This document shows, piece by piece, positions 22,257 through 31,172 of a stretch of 38,554 nucleotides of DNA (position 1 is the first letter of the stretch; every line of letters starts with the position of its first letter). This DNA is from Streptomyces cyaneus (GTDB lineage: Bacteria; Actinomycetota; Actinomycetes; Streptomycetales; Streptomycetaceae): assembly GCF_004028635.1 (NCBI RefSeq), contig NZ_RQJW01000029.1:1-38554 (forward strand), given 5' to 3'. The translations under genes were made by a program, and so were the position numbers. A model generated the notes under the pieces. The model searched no databases and had not been told where the DNA came from. It worked only from the letters and a program-made list of their open reading frames with translations.

Positions 22257-23489
22257 TTGGCCCCCGTTCCAAGCCCCGCAGGGATACGCGCCCGGCAGCA
22301 CCTCAAGGCGCACCCCATGGCGCTGGATGCCGCGCTGGCGGTCGGCGTACTGGCCGCGATGGTGGCCGGCTCGTTCGTGGACCCGCACGGCGAGAGCGGG
22401 GTCACCTGGGGCCTGCGCACCCCGGACGCGCTCAGCCTCCTGCTCATGACCCTCGGCGCCGCAGCCCTGGTCCTGCGCCGCCGCGCCCCCATGGCCGTCC
22501 TCGCCCTCACCGGCACTTTCTCCCTCGTCGAATGCGTCAGCGGCGACCCCCGCGCCCCGGTCGCCATGTCCGCGGTCATCGCCCTCTACACCGTCGCCTC
22601 GACCACCGACCGCACCACCACCTGGCGCGTAGGCCTGCTCACCATGACCGTCCTGACCGCTTCCGCCATGCTCGCCGGCCCCCTGCCCTGGTACGCCCAG
22701 GAGAACGTCGGCATCTTCGCCTGGACCGGCATCGGCGCCACCGCGGGCGACGCGGTCCGCAGCCGCCGTGCCATGGTCGCCGCCATCCGCGAGCGCGCCG
22801 AACGAGCGGAGCGCACCCGCGAGGAGGAGGCCCGCCGCCGCGTCGCCGAGGAGCGCCTCCGTATCGCCCGGGACCTGCACGACGTCGTCGCCCACCACAT
22901 CGCCCTCGTCAACGTCCAGGCCGGCGTCGCCGCCCACGTCATGGACAAGCGCCCCGACCAGGCCAAGGAAGCCCTCGCCCACGTACGCGAAGCCAGCCGC
23001 TCCGCGCTCAACGAACTCCGCGCGACCGTCGGCCTGCTCCGCCAGTCCGGCGACCCGGAGGCCCCCACCGAACCCGCCCCCGGCCTCGCCCGCCTCGACG
23101 AACTCGCGGGCACGTTCCGCAGCGCGGGCCTCCAGGTGGAGGTCGCCCGCGCCGACCAGGGCACCACGCTCCCCGCCGCCGTGGACCTGGCCGCCTACCG
23201 CGTCATCCAGGAGGCCCTCACCAACGTGCAGAAGCACGCGGGTCCGGAGGCGAAGGCCGAGGTCAGCGTCGTCCGCGTGGGGCCGAACATCGAGATCACC
23301 GTCCTCGACGACGGCGCCGGCGAGGACGACATCCCGGACGGCGGTGGGCACGGCCTGCTCGGCATGCGCGAGCGCGTCACCGCCCTGCGCGGCACCCTCA
23401 CCACCGGCCCCCGCTACGGAGGCGGCTTCCGCGTCCATGCGATCCTGCCGGTCAAGAGCAGTACGCGCGCGGCGGAGGACGCCGTATGA
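22257..23489 (+). CDS. NarL-type sensor histidine kinase
   Basis: This membrane sensor kinase (410 aa) has about four or five TM segments in residues 20-175. A charged linker helix (ERAERAERTREEEARRRVAE) follows, then a HisKA_3 dimerisation domain with ERLRIARDLHDVVAHHIALV (phospho-His H208). The HATPase domain has YRVIQEALTNVQKHAG, the N box, and DDGAGEDDIPDGGGHGLLGM, the G boxes. The conserved LKAHPMALDAALA start region argues that the ATG at 22317 is too late. I chose the TTG at 22257, with AAGGA 9 bp upstream; this start is uncertain. It is paired with the response regulator at 23614. Its neighbours pspA/pspAA suggest, but do not prove, an envelope-stress role. Confidence 0.85.
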   Translation: MAPVPSPAGIRARQHLKAHPMALDAALAVGVLAAMVAGSFVDPHGESGVTWGLRTPDALSLLLMTLGAAALVLRRRAPMAVLALTGTFSLVECVSGDPRAPVAMSAVIALYTVASTTDRTTTWRVGLLTMTVLTASAMLAGPLPWYAQENVGIFAWTGIGATAGDAVRSRRAMVAAIRERAERAERTREEEARRRVAEERLRIARDLHDVVAHHIALVNVQAGVAAHVMDKRPDQAKEALAHVREASRSALNELRATVGLLRQSGDPEAPTEPAPGLARLDELAGTFRSAGLQVEVARADQGTTLPAAVDLAAYRVIQEALTNVQKHAGPEAKAEVSVVRVGPNIEITVLDDGAGEDDIPDGGGHGLLGMRERVTALRGTLTTGPRYGGGFRVHAILPVKSSTRAAEDAV

Positions 23490-23514
23490 CCGCCGAGGAC
23501 GCCGCATGACTGCC
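23475..23514. repeat. 20-bp tandem duplication across the kinase stop codon
   Basis: gaggacgccgtatgaccgcc (23475-23494) is followed directly by gaggacgccgcatgactgcc (23495-23514), 18 of 20 identical. The kinase TGA (23487-23489) lies in the first copy. ATGAC recurs two more times up to 23531. Confidence 0.8.
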
Positions 23515-23613
23515 GAATGACCGCCCTATGACGACGCCGCGGAACTCATGCGCACCCCGCGGAAGTTGTCGTAGGACGAAGCCATCCACCTCGTGCCCCG
23601 CAGAGGACCTGCC

Positions 23614-24297
23614 ATGACCATCCGCGTCCTGCTCGCCGACGACCAGGCCCTCCTGCGCAGCGCCTTCCGGGTGCTGGTCGACTCCGAGCCCGACATGGAG
23701 GTCGTCGGGGAGGCGTCCGACGGGGCGGAGGCGGTGCGGCTGGCCAAGGAGGAGCGGGCGGACGTCGTGCTGATGGACATCCGGATGCCCGGCACCGACG
23801 GCCTCGCCGCCACCCGCATGATCAGCGCCGACCCGTCCCTCGCCCATGTCCGCGTCGTCATCCTCACCACCTTCGAGGTCGACGACTACGTGGTGCAGTC
23901 GCTGCGCGCCGGCGCCTCCGGCTTCCTCGGCAAGGGCTCCGAACCCGACGAACTGCTCAGCGCCATCCGCATCGCGGCCGGTGGCGAGGCCCTGCTGTCC
24001 CCGGCCGCCACCAAGGGCCTGATCGCCCGCTTCCTCGCCCAGGGCGACGGCGCGGACGACGACCGCGACCCGGCCCGCGCCGAGCGGCTCGACGCCCTCA
24101 CCGTCCGCGAGCGCGAGGTCCTGGTCCAGGTCGCCGGCGGGCACTCCAACGACGAGATCGCCGAGCGGCTGGAGGTCAGCCCGCTGACCGTGAAGACGCA
24201 CGTCAACCGGGCCATGTCCAAGCTCGGCGCCCGTGACCGGGCCCAGCTGGTGGTGATCGCGTACGAGTCCGGCCTGGTACGTCCAAGGGTGGAGTGA
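23614..24297 (+). CDS. NarL/LuxR-family response regulator
   Basis: The 227-aa DNA-binding response regulator is the partner of the kinase just upstream. The receiver domain spans about 1-120 with acidic pocket D9/D10, phospho-acceptor D55 (VVLMDIRMPGTDG), Thr in VVILTTFE, and Lys in GFLGKGSEP. The LuxR-type helix-turn-helix lies at about 160-220: LTVREREVLVQVAGGHSNDE, then SPLTVKTHVNRAMSKLGARD. The start is ATG at 23614 with AGAGGA 6 bp upstream. The linker is acidic (DGADDDRDPARAE). The large RND exporter gene lies 216 bp downstream on the same strand and is a plausible target. Confidence 0.93.
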   Translation: MTIRVLLADDQALLRSAFRVLVDSEPDMEVVGEASDGAEAVRLAKEERADVVLMDIRMPGTDGLAATRMISADPSLAHVRVVILTTFEVDDYVVQSLRAGASGFLGKGSEPDELLSAIRIAAGGEALLSPAATKGLIARFLAQGDGADDDRDPARAERLDALTVREREVLVQVAGGHSNDEIAERLEVSPLTVKTHVNRAMSKLGARDRAQLVVIAYESGLVRPRVE

Positions 24298-24404
24298 GCT
24301 CTGACGGGCGTACTGCGCCCGGAGTATGCGCCGTATAAGGAAATGGACCTGGGGTCTACGAATCCGGGCTCCCCGATGGCTCAGGGTGTAGGGGCGGGCG
24401 CTCA

Positions 24405-24456
24405 TCTGTGAAACGCATGCGGGCCGCACATGCGTGCCACACCTGCGTTTCACAGA
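24405..24456 (+). promoter_or_regulatory. Nested inverted repeats before the RND exporter gene
   Basis: The outer arms TCTGTGAAACGCA (24405-24417) and TGCGTTTCACAGA (24444-24456) are perfect over 13 bp. Inside them ACGCATG (24413-24419) pairs with CATGCGT (24429-24435). The site is 58-109 bp before the ATG at 24514. A TATAAG -10-like box lies upstream at 24333-24338. This could be an operator for a dimeric repressor or a leader hairpin. Confidence 0.5.
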
Positions 24457-24513
24457 CGCCCATGCCACGTCCGCTGCCCACTTCTGCCGCTCACAGAAGA
24501 GAGACCCTGACCC

Positions 24514-27500
24514 ATGTCCTGGCTGTCGAAATTCAGCCTTGCTCAACGTGCCCTGATAGGCCTGATGTCGATCATCGCGATCGCCTTCGGCGCCATCGCG
24601 ATACCCCAGCTCAAGCAGCAGCTGCTGCCCTCCATCGAACTGCCCATGGTGTCCGTGCTGGCGCCGTACCAGGGCGCCTCCCCGGACGTGGTCGAGAAGC
24701 AGGTCGTCGAGCCCATCGAGGACAGCCTCGAAGCCGTCGACGGCATCACCGGCGTCACCTCCACCGCGAGCGAGGGCAACGCCGTGATCATGGCGTCCTT
24801 CGACTACGGCCCCGACACCCAGCAGCTCGTCGCCGACGTCCAGCAGGCCGTCAACCGGGCTCGCGCCCAGCTGCCGGACGACGTGGACCCGCAGGTCATC
24901 GCCGGTTCCACGGACGACATCCCGACCGTCGTCCTCGCCGTGACCTCCGGCCAGGACCAGCAGGCCCTGGCCGACCAGCTCGACCGGACCGTCGTCGCGG
25001 ACCTGAAGGAGATCGACGGCGTCGGTCAGGTCACCGTCGACGGCGTACGGGACCTCCAGGTCACCGTCACGCCGGACGACGCGAAGCTGGCCAAGGCGGG
25101 GCTCACTTCGGCCGCCCTCTCCCAGGCCCTGCAGGCGGGCGGTGCCACCGTCCCGGCGGGCTCCTTCGACGAGGGCGGCGACAACCGCACGGTCCAGGTG
25201 GGCGGCGGCTTCACCTCGATCCAGCAGATCGAGGACCTCATGGTCACCGGCGAGGGCGCTGCCGCCTCCGGGAAGAAGCCGGTCCGTCTCGGTGATGTGG
25301 CCGACGTCAAGCAGGAGCAGGCCGCGGCCGACTCCATCACCCGTACCGACGGCAAGCCGTCCCTCGCGGTCGCGGTCACCATGGACCGCGACGGCAGCGC
25401 GGTCGCGATCTCGGACGCGGTGCGCGACAAGCTCCCGGAGCTACGGGGGGACCTCGGCTCGGACGCCACGCTCACCGTGGTCAGCGACCAGGGCCCGGCG
25501 GTGAAGAAGTCCATCGACGGTCTGACCACCGAGGGTGCGCTCGGCCTGCTCTTCGCGGTCCTCGTCATCCTGGTCTTCCTCGCGTCGATCCGTTCGACGC
25601 TGGTCACGGCAGTCTCCATCCCGCTGTCGGTCGTGCTCGCCCTGATCGTGCTGTGGACACGTGACCTGTCGCTGAACATGCTGACGCTCGGCGCGCTCAC
25701 CATCGCCATCGGCCGTGTCGTCGACGACTCGATCGTGGTGCTGGAGAACATCAAGCGGCACCTCGGCTACGGCGAGGAGCGCGAGGAGGCCATCCTCAAG
25801 GCGGTCCGCGAGGTCGCCGGCGCGGTCACGTCCTCCACCCTCACCACGGTGGCCGTCTTCCTGCCGATCGGCCTGACCGGCGGCATGGTGGGCGAGCTGT
25901 TCGGCTCGTTCAGCCTGACGGTGACGGCCGCCCTGCTGGCGTCGCTGCTGGTCTCGCTGACGGTCGTCCCGGTCCTGTCGTACTGGTTCCTGCGCGCCCC
26001 GAAGGGCACCCCCGAGGACGCCGACGAGGCCCGCCGCAAGGCCGAGGAGAAGGAGGCCAGGAGCAGGCTCCAGCGCTTCTACGTCCCCGTCCTGCGGTTC
26101 GCGACGCGCCGCCGGCTGACCAGCGTGCTGCTGGCGATCGTCGTCCTCATCGGCACGTTCGGCATGGCTCCGCTGCTGAAGACGAACTTCTTCGACCAGG
26201 GCGAGCAGGAAGTCCTCACCGTCAAGCAGGAGTTGAAGCCGGGCACCAGCCTGGCGGCGACCGACGAGCAGGCGAAGAAGGTCGAGCAGCTGCTCGCCGA
26301 CACCAAGGGTGTCAAGGACTACCAGGTCACCGTCGGCTCGTCCGGCTTCATGGCGGCCTTCGGCGGCGGCACCGACACCAACCAGGCGTCGTACCAGGTG
26401 ATGCTGGAGGACTCGGCGTCGTACGACGACGTGCAGGACCGCATCGAGACGGGCCTGAAGAAGCTCGACGGCATCGGTACGACCACCATCGCGGCCGGCG
26501 ACGGCTTCGGCGCCCAGGACCTGAGCGTCGTCGTGAAGGCGGCCGACGGGGACGTCCTGCGCAAGGCGGCCGAGCAGGTCCGGGGGGCGGTGGCCGGCCT
26601 GGACGACGTCACGGACGTGACCAGCGACCTGTCGCAGAGCGTGCCGCGCATCTCGGTCAAGGCCAACGACAAGGCGGCCGCGGCCGGCTTCAACGACCAG
26701 ACGCTCGGCATGGCCGTCGCCCAGGCGGTCCGCGGCAACACGGCGGCCCAGGCGACCCTCGACGACACCGAGCGGGACATCGTCATCAAGTCGGCGAAGC
26801 CCGCGAAGACCCTGAAGCAGCTTCAGGACCTGCCTCTGGGCCCGGTGAAGCTGGGTGACATCGCAGACGTGAAGCTGGTGGACGGCCCGGTCTCGATGAC
26901 CCGGATCGACGGTCAGCGTGCCGCCACGATCAGCGCGAAGCCGACCGGCGACAACACCGGCGCGGTGAGCGCGGACCTCCAGTCCAAGATCAACGGACTG
27001 ACGCTCCCGGCGGGCGCGACGGCCGAGATCGGCGGTGTCTCGCAGGACCAGGACGAGGCGTTCGCCAACCTGGGCCTGGCGATGCTCGCGGCGATCGCGA
27101 TCGTCTTCATGCTGCTGGTGGCGACCTTCCGCTCGCTGGCCCAGCCGCTGATCCTGCTCGTGTCGATCCCGTTCGCGGCGACCGGCGCGATCGGCCTCCT
27201 GGTGGCGACCGGCACTCCGATGGGCGTCCCCGCGATGATCGGCATGCTGATGCTGATCGGCATCGTGGTGACGAACGCGATCGTGCTGATCGACCTCATC
27301 AACCAGTACCGGAGCCAGGGTTACGGCGTCGTGGAGGCCGTGATCGAGGGTGGTCGCCACCGCCTGCGCCCCATCCTCATGACGGCCCTGGCGACGATCT
27401 TCGCCCTGCTCCCGATGGCGCTGGGCGTCACCGGCGAGGGCGGCTTCATCGCCCAGCCGCTGGCGGTGGTGGTGATCGGCGGCCTGATCACCTCGACCAT

Positions 27501-27648
27501 GCTGACGCTGCTGCTTGTCCCGACGCTCTACACGATGCTGGAGCTCCGCAAGGAGCGCCGGGCGAAGAAGCGCGAGGCGAAGCGGCTGAAGAAGGCGGGT
27601 GTGCCCGCCGAGGCGGCGTCGGACGAGCCGCAACCGGCGGGTGTCTGA
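24514..27648 (+). CDS. RND-superfamily (HAE1/AcrB-like) efflux transporter
   Basis: The 1044-aa product is a full-length resistance-nodulation-division proton antiporter of the hydrophobe/amphiphile type. Unusually for this type it sits in a Gram-positive organism, like Bacillus SwrC/YerP. It has TM1 (IGLMSIIAIAFGAIAIPQL), two large extracytoplasmic pore domains (about 35-330 and 560-850) and two six-helix blocks. The proton-relay region GALTIAIGRVVDDSIVVLENIKRHLGYG lies in TM4. The second half has MLMLIGIVVTNAIVLIDLIN. The pore-domain start LPSIELPMVSVLAPYQGASP is typical. No membrane-fusion protein or outer-membrane channel gene is adjacent. The ATG at 24514 follows AGAAGAGAG. The substrate is unknown. 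Confidence 0.93.
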   Translation: MSWLSKFSLAQRALIGLMSIIAIAFGAIAIPQLKQQLLPSIELPMVSVLAPYQGASPDVVEKQVVEPIEDSLEAVDGITGVTSTASEGNAVIMASFDYGPDTQQLVADVQQAVNRARAQLPDDVDPQVIAGSTDDIPTVVLAVTSGQDQQALADQLDRTVVADLKEIDGVGQVTVDGVRDLQVTVTPDDAKLAKAGLTSAALSQALQAGGATVPAGSFDEGGDNRTVQVGGGFTSIQQIEDLMVTGEGAAASGKKPVRLGDVADVKQEQAAADSITRTDGKPSLAVAVTMDRDGSAVAISDAVRDKLPELRGDLGSDATLTVVSDQGPAVKKSIDGLTTEGALGLLFAVLVILVFLASIRSTLVTAVSIPLSVVLALIVLWTRDLSLNMLTLGALTIAIGRVVDDSIVVLENIKRHLGYGEEREEAILKAVREVAGAVTSSTLTTVAVFLPIGLTGGMVGELFGSFSLTVTAALLASLLVSLTVVPVLSYWFLRAPKGTPEDADEARRKAEEKEARSRLQRFYVPVLRFATRRRLTSVLLAIVVLIGTFGMAPLLKTNFFDQGEQEVLTVKQELKPGTSLAATDEQAKKVEQLLADTKGVKDYQVTVGSSGFMAAFGGGTDTNQASYQVMLEDSASYDDVQDRIETGLKKLDGIGTTTIAAGDGFGAQDLSVVVKAADGDVLRKAAEQVRGAVAGLDDVTDVTSDLSQSVPRISVKANDKAAAAGFNDQTLGMAVAQAVRGNTAAQATLDDTERDIVIKSAKPAKTLKQLQDLPLGPVKLGDIADVKLVDGPVSMTRIDGQRAATISAKPTGDNTGAVSADLQSKINGLTLPAGATAEIGGVSQDQDEAFANLGLAMLAAIAIVFMLLVATFRSLAQPLILLVSIPFAATGAIGLLVATGTPMGVPAMIGMLMLIGIVVTNAIVLIDLINQYRSQGYGVVEAVIEGGRHRLRPILMTALATIFALLPMALGVTGEGGFIAQPLAVVVIGGLITSTMLTLLLVPTLYTMLELRKERRAKKREAKRLKKAGVPAEAASDEPQPAGV

Positions 27649-27661
27649 CGGAAACAACCGA

Positions 27662-27697
27662 GGCCGGGTCCCGTACGTGGAGGTACGGGACCCGGCC
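27662..27697 (+). terminator. Strong hairpin after the RND exporter gene
   Basis: GGCCGGGTCCCGTAC (27662-27676) and GTACGGGACCCGGCC (27683-27697) form a perfect 15-bp stem with a 6-nt loop. It starts 13 bp past the stop and is followed by a short T-run (ccttt). It ends the exporter transcript before the kinase gene at 27743. Confidence 0.88.
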
Positions 27698-27742
27698 GTA
27701 TCCTTTGAACCCAACTGACGTACGGGGGAGAGGGATCGGGGC

Positions 27743-29950
27743 GTGCCACTGCACAAGGACGATCCGAAGTCGGTCGGCGGGTACAAGCTGGTGGACCGGC
27801 TGGGCGCCGGCGGCATGGGCGTCGTCTACCGGGGCAGATCGCGCTCCGGCCGCGAGGTCGCCGTCAAGGTGGTGCACGCCCAGTACGCCGAGGACCGGGT
27901 CTTCCGCGCCCGTTTCCGGCAGGAGATCGACGCCGTCCGCAAGGTGAGCGGCGCCTTCACCGCGCCGGTGGTGGACGCCGACCCGGAGGCGACGCGGCCG
28001 TGGATGGCGACGCAGTACGTGCCCGGGCAGTCGCTCGCCGACCGGATCCGTGACCGGGAACCGCTGAAGGGCACCGAACTGCGGCGGCTGGCGCTCGGGT
28101 TGGTGGAGGCGCTGCGGGACATCCACCGGGCGGGGGTGGTCCACCGGGACCTCAAGCCCGCCAACGTCCTGATGGCCGAGGACGGCCCGCGCGTGATCGA
28201 CTTCGGTATCTCGCGGGCGGCCGAGAACCACAACCCGCTGACCGAGACGGGGCAGATGATCGGCACCCCGCCGTTCATGTCACCGGAACAGCTCACCGAC
28301 GCCCGCACGGTGGGCCCGGCCTCCGACGTCTTCTCCCTCGGCGCGCTGTTGGTCTTCGCGGCCACGGGCCGGGGCCCCTTCGACGCGGACAGCCCCTACC
28401 TCACGGCCTATCGGGTGGTCCATGACGCCCCCGCCCTGGACGGCGTGGCGGAGCCCCTGCGCACGGTCCTGGGAGGCTGTCTGGCCAAGGAACCCGCGGA
28501 CCGGCCCGAACTGGCTGCACTGGCAGGGGAGTTCGTGGCCGCTCTGCCGGAGGCGGGTGCGCAGGACCAGGCCACCGTGGCGCTGCGCGTGGACGAGATG
28601 GCCGTGGTCCGGACCCGCCCCGCCGCGCCCTCTGTCCGACGGCGCAGTCGCATACGCCCCCTGTGGGCCACGGTCGGCACCGTCGGCGCCCTCGTTCTGG
28701 GCCTGACGGGGTACCTGCTGCTCGGCCCCGGACTCGCGGACGACGACTCCGGGGCGGGGGCGAACACCGCCGAGTCCGCGCCCTCCCGGTGGGCGGCCGT
28801 GCCGCCCGGCTGGAGGCCCTGGCAGACGACGGTGGACGCCACCGCCGCGAGCGGTGTGAAGCAGGGGACCGACGTCGCCGGCTACAGCCTGGGGAACGCC
28901 CCGGAGTGCGAGGTGTACGAGGGCGCCGTCCACTGCGCGGGCGACGGGACCCTGCCCATGCGCATCGACGCGCTCAGCGGACGGATCGTCTGGCGGGCCG
29001 ACGGGGTGCCGCCCGCCGTGGGCAACGGGTGGTACACGTTCTCGGTCCTCGGCGTCGTGGACGACACGATGGTGGTTCAGCAGGAGTACCGCGCCGAGCG
29101 AGACGGCGACGCCGAGTACTCGGTCGCCGCCCTCGACACGGGGACCGGGAAGAGGCTCTGGCACCGCACGGTGAACACGCGCCAGGTCCGCCCGCACCTC
29201 TCCGGCGACCTCGTGATCGTCCCGGACGACAGCGGCCGTTCGGTGATCGCCCGCTCACCGCGCACCGGCACCGAACGCTGGACGGCGCCGCTGCCGACGG
29301 GGCAGTACTGCAACTGGGCGGACACCGGCGAGGACCTCTACCTCAAGTGCGCCCCGGACGTGCCGACTTCGAAGAACATGCTGCTCCTGGGACTGGACAG
29401 GGCCGACGGAGCGGGGCGGCGCCTGACGGTGCCCTATCGCGCAACTCTCCTCGGGACGTTCGACGGAGGCCTGCTCTTCCTCGACCCGGTCGAGGACAAG
29501 GAGGCGTTCTCCCGGATCCGGCTGGTGGATCCGGAATCGGGGAGGAACAGTACGACGAAGCTGGCGGAGGAGTTCGGGGGCTACGCGACGCTGACGGACG
29601 GCACCCTGTGGTTCGCCACGTCCTCCGGCCGGGTGATCGCGGTGTCGGCCCGGACCGGCGAGCGGCTGTGGCAGACCCGGACGAGCCTGGAGCGGCCGAG
29701 CGATGTCACCCACGACCCGCGTGCCCACGTGGTCTATCTGTCCAGCGCCAGCGGCCGGGTCGCCGCCCTCGACACAAGGAAGGGCACGCTGCTGTGGGAG
29801 ACCCCACCGCGCGCCCAGCAGGTGACGAACCAGGGTTGGGCGCAGTCCGAGGTGCTGCTCCGCAAGGGCGCCCTGGTCGTCACCACCGGGGACGGCTACA
29901 TCTTCACCCTCGACCCCGCTCACCCCGACCGGAAACCCGTGTCGGGGTGA
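27743..29950 (+). CDS. Ser/Thr protein kinase with extracytoplasmic PQQ-like domain
   Basis: The product is a PknB-type kinase of 735 aa. The kinase domain spans about 10-270 with the Gly loop LGAGGMGVVYRG, Lys42 (VAVKVV), catalytic loop HRDLKPANVL (D136), DFGIS (153-155), and GTPPFMSPEQL. The juxtamembrane basic stretch RRRSRIRPL leads into one TM helix (ATVGTVGALVLGLTGYLLLG, about 310-330). The ~400-residue outer part has repeated PQQ/beta-propeller-like blades, e.g. YSVAALDTGTGKRLWHRTV, VIAVSARTGERLWQT and VAALDTRKGTLLWETP. The GTG start at 27743 follows GGGGAGAGGGA. A hairpin overlaps its stop. The propeller may sense a ligand or a surface partner. The target is unknown. Confidence 0.93.
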   Translation: MPLHKDDPKSVGGYKLVDRLGAGGMGVVYRGRSRSGREVAVKVVHAQYAEDRVFRARFRQEIDAVRKVSGAFTAPVVDADPEATRPWMATQYVPGQSLADRIRDREPLKGTELRRLALGLVEALRDIHRAGVVHRDLKPANVLMAEDGPRVIDFGISRAAENHNPLTETGQMIGTPPFMSPEQLTDARTVGPASDVFSLGALLVFAATGRGPFDADSPYLTAYRVVHDAPALDGVAEPLRTVLGGCLAKEPADRPELAALAGEFVAALPEAGAQDQATVALRVDEMAVVRTRPAAPSVRRRSRIRPLWATVGTVGALVLGLTGYLLLGPGLADDDSGAGANTAESAPSRWAAVPPGWRPWQTTVDATAASGVKQGTDVAGYSLGNAPECEVYEGAVHCAGDGTLPMRIDALSGRIVWRADGVPPAVGNGWYTFSVLGVVDDTMVVQQEYRAERDGDAEYSVAALDTGTGKRLWHRTVNTRQVRPHLSGDLVIVPDDSGRSVIARSPRTGTERWTAPLPTGQYCNWADTGEDLYLKCAPDVPTSKNMLLLGLDRADGAGRRLTVPYRATLLGTFDGGLLFLDPVEDKEAFSRIRLVDPESGRNSTTKLAEEFGGYATLTDGTLWFATSSGRVIAVSARTGERLWQTRTSLERPSDVTHDPRAHVVYLSSASGRVAALDTRKGTLLWETPPRAQQVTNQGWAQSEVLLRKGALVVTTGDGYIFTLDPAHPDRKPVSG
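29920..29950 (+). terminator. Hairpin overlapping the kinase stop codon
   Basis: TCACCCCGAC (29920-29929) and GTCGGGGTGA (29941-29950) are perfect 10-bp arms with an 11-nt loop. The second arm ends with the stop codon itself. It sits between the convergent kinase and nadA genes. Confidence 0.65.
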
Positions 29951-29987
29951 GTGAAGGACCGGGTGAGCAAAGGACCTCTGACCGGAC

Positions 29988-31172
29988 CTACGGCAGCGCC
30001 AGCATCCGCTCCAGCGCCAGCTTCGCGAACGCCTCGGTCTCCTTGTCGACCTCGATCCGGTTGACCAGGTTGCCCTCGGCGAGGGACTCCAGCGCCCAGA
30101 CCAGGTGGGGCAGATCGATGCGGTTCATCGTGGAGCAGAAGCAGACCGTCTTGTCGAGGAAGACGATCTCCTTGCCCTCCGGAGCGAAACGGTTCGCCAG
30201 GCGGCGTACGAGGTTCAGCTCGGTCCCGATGGCCCACTTGGAGCCGGCCGGGGCGGCCTCCAGGGCCTTGATGATGTACTCGGTCGAACCGACGTAGTCC
30301 GCCGCGGCCACGACCTCGTGCTTGCACTCGGGGTGGACCAGAACGTTCACGCCCGGGATGCGCTCGCGCACGTCGTTCACCGAGTCGAGCGAGAACCGGC
30401 CGTGCACCGAGCAGTGGCCGCGCCACAGGATCATCTTCGCGGCGCGCAGCTCGTCCGCCGTCAGCCCGCCGTTCGGCTTGTGCGGGTTGTAGACGACGCA
30501 GTCCTCCAGGGACATGCCCATGTCCCGGACCGCGGTGTTGCGCCCGAGGTGCTGGTCGGGCAGGAACAGCACCTTCTCGCCCTGCTCGAACGCCCAGTCC
30601 AGGGCCCGCTTGGCATTGGACGACGTGCAGATGGTGCCGCCGTGCTTGCCCGTGAACGCCTTGATGTCCGCGGACGAGTTCATGTACGACACCGGCACGA
30701 CCTGCTCGGCTATGCCGGCCTCGGTCAGCACGTCCCAGCACTCGGCGACCTGCTCGGCCGTGGCCATGTCGGCCATGGAGCACCCGGCGGCCAGGTCCGG
30801 CAGGACCACCTTCTGGTCGTCGGACGTCAGGATGTCCGCCGACTCCGCCATGAAGTGCACACCGCAGAACACGATGTACTCGGCCTCCGGGCGCGCGGCC
30901 GCGTCACGGGCCAGCTTGAAGGAGTCGCCGGTCACGTCCGCGAACTGGATGACCTCGTCGCGCTGGTAGTGGTGGCCGAGCACGAAGACCTTGTTCCCGA
31001 GCTTCTCCTTGGCCGCGCGGGCGCGCTCGACCAGGTCCGGGTCGGACGGCGAGGGCAGGTCGCCGGGACACTCGACGCCGCGCTCGCTCCTGGGGTCGGC
31101 CTCACGGCCGAGGAGCAGCAGGGCGAGGGGCGTCGGCTGTACGTCGAGCTCCGTGGTCTGGGCGGTGGTCAC
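29988..31172 (-). CDS. nadA: Quinolinate synthase
   Basis: NadA condenses iminoaspartate with dihydroxyacetone phosphate to quinolinate, the first committed intermediate of de novo NAD synthesis, and uses a [4Fe-4S] cluster. The 394-aa product belongs to the longer NadA class. It shows FVLGHHYQRDEVIQFAD, the cluster Cys in YIVFCGVHFMAESA, PECKHEV and DKTVCFCSTMNRI, plus PDQHLGRNT and VYNPHKPNGG. The start is GTG at 31172 with an AAAGGG box 8 bp upstream. The in-frame GTG at 31181 would overlap that box. No nadB or nadC is adjacent. The Fe-S carrier gene is divergent on its other side, which fits a shared cluster supply. Confidence 0.95.
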   Translation of the reverse strand: MTTAQTTELDVQPTPLALLLLGREADPRSERGVECPGDLPSPSDPDLVERARAAKEKLGNKVFVLGHHYQRDEVIQFADVTGDSFKLARDAAARPEAEYIVFCGVHFMAESADILTSDDQKVVLPDLAAGCSMADMATAEQVAECWDVLTEAGIAEQVVPVSYMNSSADIKAFTGKHGGTICTSSNAKRALDWAFEQGEKVLFLPDQHLGRNTAVRDMGMSLEDCVVYNPHKPNGGLTADELRAAKMILWRGHCSVHGRFSLDSVNDVRERIPGVNVLVHPECKHEVVAAADYVGSTEYIIKALEAAPAGSKWAIGTELNLVRRLANRFAPEGKEIVFLDKTVCFCSTMNRIDLPHLVWALESLAEGNLVNRIEVDKETEAFAKLALERMLALP

